A stretch of 64,000 bases of DNA from Saccharothrix tamanrassetensis (GTDB lineage: Bacteria; Actinomycetota; Actinomycetes; Mycobacteriales; Pseudonocardiaceae): NCBI RefSeq assembly GCF_014203665.1, contig NZ_JACHJN010000016.1, forward strand, positions 51,793 to 115,792, given 5' to 3'. The translations under genes and the position numbers were made by a program. Below the pieces are notes generated by a model. The model saw only the letters and a list, made by a program, of their open reading frames with translations, was not told the origin of the DNA and did not search any database. How positions within the stretch are numbered: position 1 is the first letter of the stretch; each line of letters begins with the position of its first letter. Positions 18,552 through 27,906 of this stretch are shown here, one piece after another.

Positions 18552-18803
18552 TCAGCGCGGCGAAGGCGGGGTCGGTTGGATCGATTTGGTTAGCGATTTC
18601 TTTTGGCCGTCGTCGGCTCTCGGCGACGTCGTCGGCCAGATGATGGAGTGTTGCATAGAGATCGCCAAGGCGCCGTGGCTATCGGCGAATGCATCGCGGT
18701 GGGAGGACATCTCGACGAGTATGTCAACCCGGTCTTCGACAAGGCGTCCGGCTCTGCGAGCGATCTCCATTTGTCCGGAGGGCCCTCGTTTGCGGAACCG
18801 CAC
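18552..18803 (-). CDS. Possible small hypothetical protein
   Basis: A frame of 83 residues reads MEIARRAGRLVEDRVDILVE then MSSHRDAFADSHGALAISMQ in a protein-like way. It starts 35 bp after the stop of the leftward membrane-protein gene, so it could be the next gene of that transcript. No family is recognised, and the C-terminal end is Ser/Pro-rich. This is weak evidence. Confidence 0.3.
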   Translation of the reverse strand: MRFRKRGPSGQMEIARRAGRLVEDRVDILVEMSSHRDAFADSHGALAISMQHSIIWPTTSPRADDGQKKSLTKSIQPTPPSPR

Positions 18804-18837
18804 GACGGATCTTTTTCCGTTTCCAGATAAGTCGCGC

Positions 18838-19719
18838 TCAGGATTCCAGGCGCTCCGCGGTGTCGGCGAGCAGGGTGAGGAGCCAGCGCCAGGTGTCCGG
18901 GTCGGTGGTGGAAAGCGGCTTGGGGGAGAAGAAGTACAGGCGGTTCTCGACGACCTCGATGTGGACGGGGCGTTCGGCGTACCGGGCCAGGAGGTCGGAA
19001 GAGAAGAGGGTGCGGTCCAGCAGGGTCTGGATTTCCCGGGCCCTGCCGAATGGCCCGGAGACGCTGAAGGCTTTGGTGCCGGGGCCGCGCAGGTCGGGGT
19101 GCCCGAGGGTGACTTTGCCGGACTCGTGCACGGTGCCCATGCCCTTCGCCCGCGAGTTCAGCCGCAGGTGGGGGAGGTTGGCGTCGAGAGGGACGGTTGC
19201 GTAGCCCCAGTGGAACGTTTCCGCGTTGTGGTAGCCGGCCGTGTAGCTGTACTGGCCGATCTCCATCGGGCGTGGGGCTTCGATGCTGACGACGTCGACG
19301 GCGCAGCGGTTGACGCCGATGTCGAAGACCCCGGCGGGGTGTTCCGGGTCCTTGACCTTCATCCGGTAGCCCATGCCGTTGCGGGCGGCGAACTGCATGA
19401 TGCGGTAGTGGTCGATCCGTTCCTGCCGGCCGCTCTTGCGGCTCAGGACGACGACCAGGACGACCAGCCCGAGACCGATCGCCAGCGGCAGCAGCCCGAG
19501 GAGCCGGACGCCCACGCCGCCGTCCGGATAGGTGCCGGCGAGGTACATGTTGAGCGGGACGCTCAAGAATCCGAAGAAGGCGGCGGAGATCAGGGCGAGG
19601 AGGAACGCGCAGCAGGCCAGGTCGCGGGTCGGGCGGTCGCCGTTCGCTTTCGCGTGCGCCAATGCAGCGGCCGGGTCGACCGGGGCGGTGAGCGGGGAGT
19701 AGTCCAGGTCGGCGGGCAC
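18838..19719 (-). CDS. Hypothetical membrane protein with two N-terminal helices
   Basis: This 293-residue protein has two transmembrane segments near residues 35-60 and 70-92 (FLLALISAAFFGFLSVPLN and LLGLLPLAIGLGLVVLVVVL). A cytoplasmic domain of about 190 residues follows, with FAARNGMGYRMKVKDPEHPA and VHIEVVENRLYFFSPKPL. The layout resembles actinobacterial DUF-type proteins whose soluble domain starts with an NGM-Y motif. The function is unknown. Codon use is like that of its neighbours. It lies inside the integrated element and could be cargo. Confidence 0.75.
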   Translation of the reverse strand: MPADLDYSPLTAPVDPAAALAHAKANGDRPTRDLACCAFLLALISAAFFGFLSVPLNMYLAGTYPDGGVGVRLLGLLPLAIGLGLVVLVVVLSRKSGRQERIDHYRIMQFAARNGMGYRMKVKDPEHPAGVFDIGVNRCAVDVVSIEAPRPMEIGQYSYTAGYHNAETFHWGYATVPLDANLPHLRLNSRAKGMGTVHESGKVTLGHPDLRGPGTKAFSVSGPFGRAREIQTLLDRTLFSSDLLARYAERPVHIEVVENRLYFFSPKPLSTTDPDTWRWLLTLLADTAERLES

Positions 19720-19859
19720 GGCTTACGCTACCCCGTCGAATGGGCGGAACGTCCCTGGTTGGACGGTTTCGGGTACTGCCGAGGCGGCTGTCACACCCGG
19801 TGATCGTGCGCCGCGGACGGCGTAGGGACGTCCACTGGCCCAATGATCACCTGGGCTAC

Positions 19860-20100
19860 CGCGGTCCGCCGGTGCGGCTGCGGGCGGCGTCGAGGCCGTT
19901 GCGGGTCTTGCGGGCGATGACGCGGCGGCGGTCCTCGGCCAGGGCGAGCGCGAGTCGAGGATGAAGTTGCGCTCGGTGTGCTCGCCGGCGGCGATGCCCT
20001 CGAGGACCTTGACCGCGATGCCCCGGCCGATCATGAGGTGCGCGAAGGGCTCGGGCTTCACCGCCACCGTCCGTTCCTCGCATCCTTGCGCTGGTCCCTC
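19860..20100 (-). pseudogene. Serine recombinase (resolvase) relic
   Basis: Two leftward frames join to give a resolvase-like segment: VKPEPFAHLMIGRGIAVKVL and EGIAAGEHTERNFILDSR, then, after a frame change, LALALAEDRRRVIARKTRNG then LDAARSRTGG. The order mirrors the C-terminal half of the catalytic domain and helix E of Tn3-type resolvases. The N-terminal catalytic serine and the DNA-binding end are absent. The identification rests on pattern only. Confidence 0.45.
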
Positions 20101-20361
20101 GCCTGCCACGAGCGGGCGAGGTCACGGCCCGGCGTGGATGTGCGCGGTCCACAACGACGGGGTGAGGGGCAACTTGTCGCGGGCTGTTCGCACGGCGTGG
20201 TGAAGCGCGAACGCCGACCGGGAAGGATTTGGGAGGCCGTCCGTTGACGGCACGGACACAACTTGGCGTAGGCCGACTCTATAGTTTCAGTGTCAACTGA
20301 ACCAGTCTATCACCTGCGGCACTGTCGACCGCCACCCCTAACTCTTCCTATAGTGCGGTGG

Positions 20362-20625
20362 TCAGCCGAGGTCTTCGAGCCAGAGGACGCGTTCGACGAC
20401 GATGCGTTTCTGTTGTTCGAGGATGAGGTAGACGATGAGGCCGTTGCCGTACCCGTAGACGAGTTGGCGCAGGGCGCCGGTGGGGTTGGCGCGGTGGTAG
20501 GGCTCGCCGTGCCAGGGTTCGTGGGTCAGCAGGGTCATGGCCTCGGACAGTGGTTCGTCGGCCTCCGCCGGCAGTGCGTGGATCTGGTCCCAGACCTCGT
20601 CGGGGAGTTGGATCTGGTAGGTCAC
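20362..20625 (-). CDS. RelE/ParE-like toxin candidate
   Basis: This 87-residue protein starts at GTG 20625 (MTYQIQLPDEVWDQIHALP). It has the small RelE/ParE look: an N-terminal helix pair, then LRQLVYGYGNGLIVYLILEQ then KRIVVERVLWLEDLG, resembling the beta-sheet with a C-terminal VERVLWLE strand. The start is immediately after the TAG of the preceding gene, with no gap. RelE-type proteins cleave mRNA or poison gyrase; which of these applies is not decidable here. Confidence 0.7.
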   Translation of the reverse strand: MTYQIQLPDEVWDQIHALPAEADEPLSEAMTLLTHEPWHGEPYHRANPTGALRQLVYGYGNGLIVYLILEQQKRIVVERVLWLEDLG

Positions 20626-20946
20626 CTATCGGCCGCCGCGCTCCGTCTGCAGTTCGTCCCAGGTGCGCAGCCGCCCTGGTGTCTGGCCGGCGCTCTGGGT
20701 CTGGTCGATGCGCCTGAGCATCCGCCGGTGGGCGGCGGGGTCGTGCCGGGTGACGGTGGCGATGCGCCACCACTGCTCGATCACGCTGTGGACCGGTTCC
20801 AGGCTGGACTCGGCTGCGGCCTTGCCCAGGGCGTGGCGGCAGTCGGCGTCGAAGGCGTCGCGTTCCTCGGGCAACAGTGCGGCGCGGATCGCCTCGGGGG
20901 TCTTCTCGACCTCCGGCGATGGCGGGTGCGCGGCTGCTGCGGTCAC
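20626..20946 (-). CDS. DUF6247-like protein, probable antitoxin partner
   Basis: This 106-residue hydrophilic, helical protein contains TPEAIRAALLPEERDAFDADCRHAL and VIEQWWRIATVTR, which resembles DUF6247. It lies directly upstream of the RelE-like gene with zero spacing, so a toxin-antitoxin unit is likely. Such units often stabilise integrated elements, and this one lies only about 340 bp from the right attachment site. Confidence 0.65.
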   Translation of the reverse strand: MTAAAAHPPSPEVEKTPEAIRAALLPEERDAFDADCRHALGKAAAESSLEPVHSVIEQWWRIATVTRHDPAAHRRMLRRIDQTQSAGQTPGRLRTWDELQTERGGR

Positions 20947-21281
20947 ACCGACACGATAGCGGGTCGGCGTCGACGGTGGCCCGGCGACAACGACACGATG
21001 GTGCGTGTCGTTGTCGCCGGATCGGCGGGCATGACCCTCGTGCTCCGCGGCGACCGACGCATCCGCTGCCGGGCCGGAATGAGGGTCGGATTCGCGACCA
21101 TCACGGTCGGCGGTCCGCAGATCGCCTGGGAGCGGGGGAGTGCGTGGGAGCGGACGCTGGTAGCAGAATGGGAGCCGTCGGACGCATTCAACAGCGTCAA
21201 ACCGCGTTTAACGGCTTCCAGCGGCCACATTTTTCCTGCGGTGATTCTGTTTGTGCTAATAGAAGCGTTGTTCTGGCTTCA
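20947..21281. other. Right-end spacer of the element
   Basis: 335 bp between the toxin-antitoxin pair and the right repeat. No gene is evident. It should contain the TA promoter and possibly recombinase arm sites, but no repeated motif stood out. Confidence 0.4.
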
Positions 21282-21331
21282 TTCACACCGAAGAGGTCAC
21301 TGGTTCGATCCCAGTATCGCCCACAGTGTGT
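21282..21331 (+). repeat. attR: 50-bp direct repeat, right copy
   Basis: Identical to 7,319-7,368. It holds only the 3' part of tRNA-Val(CAC) and 8 following bases; the tRNA 5' half is missing. Beyond it, sequence similar to the left flank continues into a second, related integrase gene, so this copy is also the left end of a second element. Confidence 0.92.
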
Positions 21332-21372
21332 TTTACCTGGTCAATGGCCTGCAGACGATCCATGTCTGTGGG

Positions 21373-22440
21373 TCATTGGTCGTTGGTGGGAGCAGAATGG
21401 GAACAACTGATCTTGACCACAGTTGGTGCTCCGAAGTGGTCGCCGCAGTTCGCTCCATAGTGCTCCCATCGGGCCTGCAGTCCGGCCAGCATCGCGTCGA
21501 TCATCGGCCGGGTGACGTGTGAGTAGACGCCCATGACGCCGCGGAACTTGTGTCCCATCCTTTTGTGCTGCAGGACTTCGGGGACGCCGTCCTCGATCAT
21601 CCAGGTCTTGTGGGTGTGGCGCAGGTCGTGGAGGTGCATGTGCGGCTTGATCGGCGACCATCCCAGGGTCGTGCCGCCGCGCAACGCGGGCAGCCAGACC
21701 CTCCGGCGGAAGTTGGACCGGCGGTGCAGTCCGCCGTCCTGGCCGGTGAACACGAACCGTGCGGTGGGCTTCTCGCGGCGCAGTTGCGTCAGCAGTTCGG
21801 CGAGGAACTCCGGCAGGTGCACGGTGCGGACGCTGGCCGGTGTCTTGGGCGGGCCGAGCTCGAGCTTGCCGTGCAGTTCGTGCAGTGCGCCGTCGCGGGC
21901 GTCGACGTGGATCTCCTGCTTGTCCGGGTCGACCCGTGACCACTGCAGCCCGGCCAGTTCACCCCAGCGCATGCCGGTGTAGGCCGCTGTGACGATCAGG
22001 GTGGCGTTGTCGACCGACGACACCCGGCCGGCCAGCGTGGTCACCTCGTCGGGGTCGGCGTGCGGCCGCTCGGGCTGGTCTCCGGAGTTGAGTCGCAGCC
22101 TGCGGCACGGGTTCGATCCGATCAGTCCCTCGTCGACCGCCTCGCCCAGGATCATCGACAACAACCCGACGATGTCGGCGACGCTGCGTTCGCTCAACGA
22201 CCGCCGCAACTCTTGGCCCACGCCTTGATCACCATCCGCGACAACTCGCCCAACTCCGTGCCGGCGAAGCGGGGCAGGATGTGGTTGCGCAGGTGCGAGT
22301 CGTAGGTCGCCTGGGTGACACCGCTGACGTCGTGCGCCTGGACCCACCGGGCGACCCAGTCGCCCACGGACGTCTTCGCCAGCCGCGGATGCAGAACTCC
22401 AGCCCCCAACGGCCGACGACTTCTGTTGCGTGTCCGACGA
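21373..22440 (-). pseudogene. Second tyrosine integrase, frameshifted and N-truncated
   Basis: Line for line this resembles the integrase at 7,476-8,579: TGMRWGELAGLQWSRVD, LHDLRHTHKTW and GVYSHVT keep all catalytic residues. Near 22,206-22,212 one base is missing (CTCTTGGCC against CGTCTTCGCC), separating the catalytic domain from VGDWVARWVQAHDVSG and ATYDSHLRNHILPRFAG. The first about 65 residues are replaced by unrelated sequence. The C terminus is extended by about 25 residues because of a changed stop. It cannot make a full integrase. Confidence 0.9.
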
Positions 22441-22524
22441 AGCCTTGGTCTGGATGCGCAAGCACACGGCATGTTCGCCGCCATCACGAGTTGATCAGCA
22501 GGCGAATCCTGACCGGGGATCTCG

Positions 22525-23979
22525 TCAGGCGGGTGGTCTTGGGGTGTGGGCGGTTCGGCCGATCACCTGGTTGCGGCCGGTGTCTTTCGCTCCGAGGAGT
22601 GCGATGCTGGCTTCCTCGATCACGTCGGTGACGGTGGCGCCGGGTTCGGCCTCGACCACGCCCACGGAGACCGTCAGCACTCCTCCGGGATTTCCCCGGT
22701 GTTCGATCCCGGATTGTTCGACGGCCAGCCGGACTCGTTCGCCGACCGCCGTCGCCTCGGGCAGGCGGGCGTCGGGCAGCAGCACGGTGAACTCCTCGCC
22801 GCCGTAGCGGTAGGTCCGGTCGGTCGTGCGCACCGCGCGTCTGATCGCCTGGCCCACCTTGCGAAGTGCTTCGTGGCCGGCGAGGTAGCGGTAGAGGGTG
22901 TTGTAGTCGTGGAAGTGGTCGATGTCGACCAGCAGCAGGCTGTAGGGCCGCCCGCGACGGTTCTGGAGGTCGTGGTCGGCGTCGAAGGCGGCCGGGTTGG
23001 GCAGTCCGGTCCGCTGGTCGATGGTCGCCGCTTCCACGAGCGCCTCCTTCTCCAGGCGCATGTGCTCCAGCCGCTCGGCGAGCCGGTCGACTTCCAGTTT
23101 TCGCGCCAGCACCCAGTCCTGGAGGTCGTCGCGGTAGACCACGGCATGGGCACGGCCTGTCGCCTTGGCCCGGTACATGGCCAGGTCCGCGCGGTGCAGC
23201 AGGGATTCCGCCCGGTATCCCCGGCGCACGACCATGATCCCGGCCGACGCGGTCACCCGGACCACGTCCCCGGCCACGGTGAACTCCAGGTTCACGGCCT
23301 CCTGGGCGAACGCGACCGCCTCCTGCTCGTCGGACCGGTCGAGGAGCACCACGAACTCGTCACCCCCGACCCGCGCCACCGTTCCCCGTCCGGTCACGAC
23401 CGCGTCGAGGTGTGCCGCGACCCCACGCAGCACCCGGTCGCCGGCGGCGTGCCCGTAGCGGTCGTTGACCGTCTTGAATCCGTCGAGGTCCAGGAACATC
23501 AGCACGGGGCCTGGCCCGGAGTCCGGCGCGCCGCGGGCCGCCTGCTCCAGCCGCGGCAGCAGACCCGCCCGGTTCGCCACGCCGGTCAGGCCGTCGGTGC
23601 CGAGCCGTCTGCCCAGTTCCTCCGACCGCTCCGCCCAGCCGGTCACGTCCAAGGCGACGACCACGAGGCCGCCCACCACCGGGTCTGCGCTCAGGTCGCG
23701 TGCGACCAGGTCGACCCGCCGCGCGGTCGAGCCCTCGACCGGGACCGCGCACGTGCCGCGCGAGGCGCTGTCCCGACCGATCGCGGCCTGGAGGAACGAG
23801 GCCACCGCGGCCGCGTCCGCAGGGTCCACAAGATCGGGAAACACCCCCGACGCGGTGCCGAACAGACGTAGCGCCGCCGGCGAAGCCCATCGGACGGCCA
23901 GCTCGTCGGCGTCGACGACCAACACGGCGGAGTCACCGCGCTCCATCACTGCCTGGTGGAATTGGATCTCCTCGCTCAC
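22525..23979 (-). CDS. Diguanylate-cyclase-like protein with PAS-like and two GGDEF domains
   Basis: This 484-residue protein starts at GTG 23979 behind AGGGGG. An N-terminal PAS-like sensor (AVLVVDADELAVRWASPAAL) is followed by a first GGDEF domain with VARVGGDEFVVLLD and a second with YRYGGEEFTVLLPDARLPEA. Both active-site loops are intact, so one or both may make cyclic di-GMP. No EAL domain and no transmembrane helix are seen. It stands outside the first element, next to the broken second integrase, with no operon partner. Confidence 0.92.
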   Translation of the reverse strand: MSEEIQFHQAVMERGDSAVLVVDADELAVRWASPAALRLFGTASGVFPDLVDPADAAAVASFLQAAIGRDSASRGTCAVPVEGSTARRVDLVARDLSADPVVGGLVVVALDVTGWAERSEELGRRLGTDGLTGVANRAGLLPRLEQAARGAPDSGPGPVLMFLDLDGFKTVNDRYGHAAGDRVLRGVAAHLDAVVTGRGTVARVGGDEFVVLLDRSDEQEAVAFAQEAVNLEFTVAGDVVRVTASAGIMVVRRGYRAESLLHRADLAMYRAKATGRAHAVVYRDDLQDWVLARKLEVDRLAERLEHMRLEKEALVEAATIDQRTGLPNPAAFDADHDLQNRRGRPYSLLLVDIDHFHDYNTLYRYLAGHEALRKVGQAIRRAVRTTDRTYRYGGEEFTVLLPDARLPEATAVGERVRLAVEQSGIEHRGNPGGVLTVSVGVVEAEPGATVTDVIEEASIALLGAKDTGRNQVIGRTAHTPRPPA

Positions 23980-24024
23980 CGCAACCCCCTGAGAACCTCG
24001 GCGTGGCCCGCTCCCGACGGCCAC

Positions 24025-24469
24025 AGCCCCCTGCCGACGCTAGCGAAACGATCACGTTCGTGAGGTGCCGACGCGAGAACATCGGTGGAAGCGGACCTTC
24101 GTCGGGACGCGACCAGCGGCATGAACACGCCTTCTCGCAGCGTCAGATCAGTGGCATGGCAGCGTGTTGCGAACCTGTTCGCCAGTGACGTGCGGCTCTG
24201 TTTCACCCGAAGGCAGAGTCGACCGAGCATGCGCCGAAGGGGCGCCTAGCTCTCAGCGGACAGCGTCCTGTTTGGCATGTATCTCGCCACAAAGGCTCTG
24301 CAGAGCGAACGACCGGTGAACCGGTTGCTCCGCTCCACCATCGCCGTATTCTGACCTGTTCCACACCGGGCGGACCCGCGATCGCGGCGATCCGACTGGA
24401 GTATGGAAGTGAACCCACGATCCCGAGACATCCTGCACGGCCTCGAGGAGAACCCGGCTTTGCCCGACC
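24025..24469. other. Spacer with eroded end of the NB-ARC gene
   Basis: About 440 bp. The leftward frame here has lost similarity to NB-ARC proteins and is Arg/Ser-rich. No TPR repeats are found, although a complete gene would encode them here. Confidence 0.4.
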
Positions 24470-25869
24470 GCCTGCGCACATGCCTTCGCCCGGTCGACGG
24501 TCCCACGCGATCCGCCACGTCCGGCAGCGTTTGAGGGTGGGCGCTGGGGGAGGGAGCGTCGAGTTCCAAGCGCGGGCGGTTGGGCCAGATGAGGTTGAAG
24601 GCCGCATAGGCGGTGTGGGCGTAGAAGTCGACCACCCGCCGAAGCGCACTCTCTCGAGCGGGTTCGTCCAACTCGTGGGCGGCGGTGGTGGCGTAGGCGC
24701 CGATCAGGTCGTGCATCCGCCAGCGGCCGTGTCCGTCGTGATCGAGCAGCGATGCCTCATCCAGCGCATCCAACACCCGCTTGGTCCGCGCCGGGGGGCA
24801 GTCCGGCGAGATTTGCGGCGGCAGGGAGGCCGATGTCGGGACCGGGCGCGAGGCTGAGCAGCCGAACACCTCCTGCTGTTCCGAGGTGAGCAACTGCTGG
24901 GACCACGACAGGACGGCAGGCAGGCTGGCGGCTGGATCATCGCTGTCCAGGACGTCCAGGCGGATGGCCGCGTCGCGCAGCTCGGCCGCCAGAACAGCAA
25001 GCGGAAGGCAGGGAGCCGCACGGGCGCGTCCGGCCACGATTACCGGGCGAGGGGGAAGCCTCCGCAGGAGACGAGGAGATCGGCCACAGCGGCGGGTTCG
25101 GTCTCGATCCGGCGCCGGCCGAGGCGGGTGGTGAGAAGCTGGCAGGCCTCGGTGTCGGTTAAGGTGTCGAGGCGGACCGGGTGGGCGCCGTACGCCGTGA
25201 GCAGCCTGTCGAGGCGTCGTCGGCTGGTCACCAACACCGTGCAGGATGGTTCGCCTGGTAACAACGGGGTGATTCGGTCGGCGGTGGCGGCGTTGTCCAG
25301 CACGACCAGCATCCGCTTGCCCGCGACGAGGCTGCGGTAGAGCGCGGACTGAGCGTGCAGGGCCGTCGGGATGCGAGCGGGATCGACGTCGAGGGCATCA
25401 AGAAAGCCGCGGTCCGCCAGGGTCGGCTCCATCGGCTTTCCCTCCGGGGAGAAACCGCACAAGTCGACGAACAGCTGCCCGTCGGGAACCGGTCACGATG
25501 CCGGTGAGCCCAGTGCAGAGCCAGCCAGGTCTTGCCGATGCCTCCGGTGCCGGCCAGCGCCGAGATCACCACCGTCCCGCCCGCGACCGAGCCTTGGTTC
25601 ACAGCAGCGGTGAGTGTGGCCAACTCGTCGGCGCGGCCGACGAAGGCGGGCGGAGCGGCGGGCAACTGCTCCGGCACCGGTCGCCCAGGCGAAGCCGTGT
25701 GGTGGTGAACGCCACCGCTGATCGTGTGGGCCTGCACCACCCCACCCGCTACCACCCCGGTCACCGCGTTCTGTGTCGCCGGGGCCCACACCTCGACACC
25801 GGGCGAAGGCTCGCCCGGTGGGACGATCTGAGCGTCCGCATCATCGTCCCGCTGGTCTCGGGCCATCAT
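24470..25869 (-). pseudogene. NB-ARC/STAND regulator gene broken by several frameshifts
   Basis: From ATG 25869 the head reads VTGVVAGGVVQAHTISGGVH, LPAAPPAFVGRADELATLTA and the P-loop GTGGIGKTWLALHWAHRHRD. A shift near 25,490 leads to GQLFVDLCGFSPEGKPM, LVVLDNAATADRI (Walker B) and VLVTSRRRLDRLL. A stop and shift at 25,040 lead to LPLAVLAAELRDAA and SWSQQLLTSEQQEVF. Two more shifts flank LLSLAPGPDIGLPAAANLAG before VLDALDEASLLDHDG and WRMHDLIGAYA. The TPR tail is missing. With at least four shifts it is a true pseudogene, related to the head at 17.6 kb. Confidence 0.88.
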
Positions 25870-26209
25870 CACTGCTTCCTGCCTCAGTCCGTGGCAGCCG
25901 TTGCATCTTGCCGTCGAGCACATGACCGAACTCGACGGCCCTCCGAGGCCACGCAAGCACGTTACGCATCAGGTCGGCCGGACTGTCCGTTCTCAGTCAT
26001 CGTGTCGCAACGGCGAAGCGCTGGCCTGCGGGGTGAAAGATCCGCTGAGATGCGTTGGTGTGGTGGTCGTTGGTCGGTTCATGTGGTGAAGCCTTGCGGT
26101 GTCGCGGTCCGATTGATCATGGCGGGGTCGTCTGTCGCTCGTCTGGCGATATCGCAAAGATGCGAGGAATCTCCGATTCCTTCCCACCAATGCGACCGTA
26201 GCGTCTGCC
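25870..26209. other. Divergent intergenic region
   Basis: 340 bp between the broken NB-ARC gene and the cyclase-homology gene. No gene or clear operator was identified. Confidence 0.4.
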
Positions 26210-26827
26210 ATGGGTTTATTCTGCAGAAGAGAACCGCGATGGCCGGGAGAACCTCGTCATCGGTCCATCGTGGCGGTGGACATCGCGGATTCCACGGCGA
26301 GAGCGGACGCGACCAAGATCCGCCTTCGCCGCGTGCTGTACGAGGCGTTCGAGAACTCCCTGTACGCGGCCGGTGCCGAAGAGCGTCTCCGCGATCCGCT
26401 GGTAGACCGAGGGGACGGGATACTGGCGGTCATCCACCCGATCGTGCCGAAGACGCTGCTGCTGAATGCCTTCGTGCCCGCGCTTTGCGAAGAGCTGTCC
26501 AGGCAACAGGAGTTGCGGCTTCGTGTGGTCGTGCACGCGGGCGAGGTGCTCTACGACCGCAGGGGGTGTTGCGGCGAGGCCCTGGATCTCAGCTTCCGGT
26601 TGCTGGACGCACCCGCGCTCAAGGGCGCGCTCGCGAAGTCGGCGGCACCGCTCGTTCTCGTCGTGTCCGAGGAGATGTACCGAACCATCGTGCGACACGG
26701 TTACCGGGGCATTGACGACGACGCCTTCGCACCCCTTGTCCAGACTCATATTGCGGGCCGAACACACTGGGGATGGGTGCGGGTGTCAGGTGGTGTCACG
26801 CACGTGGCGGACAAGCTCGGTGCGTGA
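26210..26827 (+). CDS. Class III nucleotide-cyclase-homology protein
   Basis: This 205-residue protein resembles single-domain actinobacterial cyclase homologues: HRSIVAVDIADSTARADATK at the first metal position, LVDRGDGILAVIHP (RGDG loop) and LRLRVVVHAGEVLYDRRGCC then GEALDLSFRLLDAP. The second metal Asp and the substrate-specifying Lys/Asp pair are not clearly kept, so catalysis is uncertain. Many relatives accompany NTPase or regulator genes and may bind nucleotides only. Its last 42 bp overlap the 3' end of the convergent LuxR gene. Confidence 0.75.
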   Translation: MGLFCRREPRWPGEPRHRSIVAVDIADSTARADATKIRLRRVLYEAFENSLYAAGAEERLRDPLVDRGDGILAVIHPIVPKTLLLNAFVPALCEELSRQQELRLRVVVHAGEVLYDRRGCCGEALDLSFRLLDAPALKGALAKSAAPLVLVVSEEMYRTIVRHGYRGIDDDAFAPLVQTHIAGRTHWGWVRVSGGVTHVADKLGA

Positions 26828-27754
26828 GCGCACCCCGAGCTTGGCGTAGACATGGGTGAGATGGGCCGCGACGGTCTTGACGCTGAGGAACAACAAGCCG
26901 GCGACCTCAGCGTTGGTGTGACCTTGCGAGACGAGTGCGGCAACGCGCCGTTCGGTCGCGGTCAAATCGCCGGTATTCGGGGTCCGGCCACCGGTCCGGG
27001 CAAGTTCGCTCTCCGCCTTGGCCGCCCAGAGCCGGGCGCCGAGCCGGGAGAACACAGCCATGGCGTCGCCAAGAGCATCTCGGGCGGCACGTTTTCGCTT
27101 GGCCCGGCGTCGTACGGCACCGACAGCCAGGAGCGTTCGAGCGCGCTCGAACGGCCAGTCGAACCTCTCGTGCTGGGCCATCGCGGCGTCGAAATCGGCC
27201 GTCGCGGTGTCGAAGTCACCGCGGGCGGCGGCGATCCTTCCCCGGCACCTGGCTGCGGTGGCCAGGGCGAACGGGCGGTCCATGCGGATCCCGAATCGGT
27301 GCAAATCCTCAGTCACAACCGCCGCCTGGGTCAGCTCGCCGACCTCGACGAGTGCGTCGAGTTCGCACCAGGCCAGCGGGCACCACATGGGTTCGCGAAA
27401 CCCGAGCTGGCTCATCCGGTCCAGGAGCGGGCCCAACTCGGCGTGTACCGCCGCCGCGTCGCCGTGGGACAGCGCGACGAATCCGATGAGGGATCGCACC
27501 GCGAACTCGGCCGGCACCAGGCCCAGTTTTCGCACAGCGACGGCAAGTTCAGCCAGGGCCGGATCGTCGGCCTGGAGTTCACCCAGGTACGCCTTGACCT
27601 GGCAGGCCGACCACAACGCCGGATTTATCGCACCCCGCCAGGCCAACCGGCAAGCACCACGCAACGCGTCGTCGGCCAGCCGCTCCGCCCGGGGCCAGTC
27701 ACCGGCGATCACATGGTTCCGGCGCATCGGCCACGTGTCGACCGTGCGGGTCAC
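26786..27754 (-). CDS. LuxR-family regulator, C-terminal part of a LAL-type protein
   Basis: This 322-residue protein has helical TPR-like repeats (AERLADDALRGACRLAWRGA, RIAAARGDFDTATADFDAA) and a C-terminal LuxR helix-turn-helix: LTATERRVAALVSQGHTNAE then VAGLLFLSVKTVAAHLTHVY. Full LAL regulators have an AAA NTPase of about 500 residues in front; here it is absent, and another gene begins 150 bp upstream on the other strand. It is therefore a truncated LAL gene that may still make a DNA-binding protein. Its end overlaps the convergent cyclase-homology gene by 42 bp. Confidence 0.82.
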   Translation of the reverse strand: MTRTVDTWPMRRNHVIAGDWPRAERLADDALRGACRLAWRGAINPALWSACQVKAYLGELQADDPALAELAVAVRKLGLVPAEFAVRSLIGFVALSHGDAAAVHAELGPLLDRMSQLGFREPMWCPLAWCELDALVEVGELTQAAVVTEDLHRFGIRMDRPFALATAARCRGRIAAARGDFDTATADFDAAMAQHERFDWPFERARTLLAVGAVRRRAKRKRAARDALGDAMAVFSRLGARLWAAKAESELARTGGRTPNTGDLTATERRVAALVSQGHTNAEVAGLLFLSVKTVAAHLTHVYAKLGVRSRTELVRHVRDTT

Positions 27755-27906
27755 GTGCAGCAGGACGACAGCGGTCGCAACTGCTTCAGCGTTTCCTCGC
27801 TGGTCGTCGGGGTCGGATTCGCGTCCGCATGGTGTTGTTGATCCTTGCCGGCTGCCGCGTCGCGATTACGCTCGGGGTGACTGTTGGCACGGTGAGCGGA
27901 GGAACG

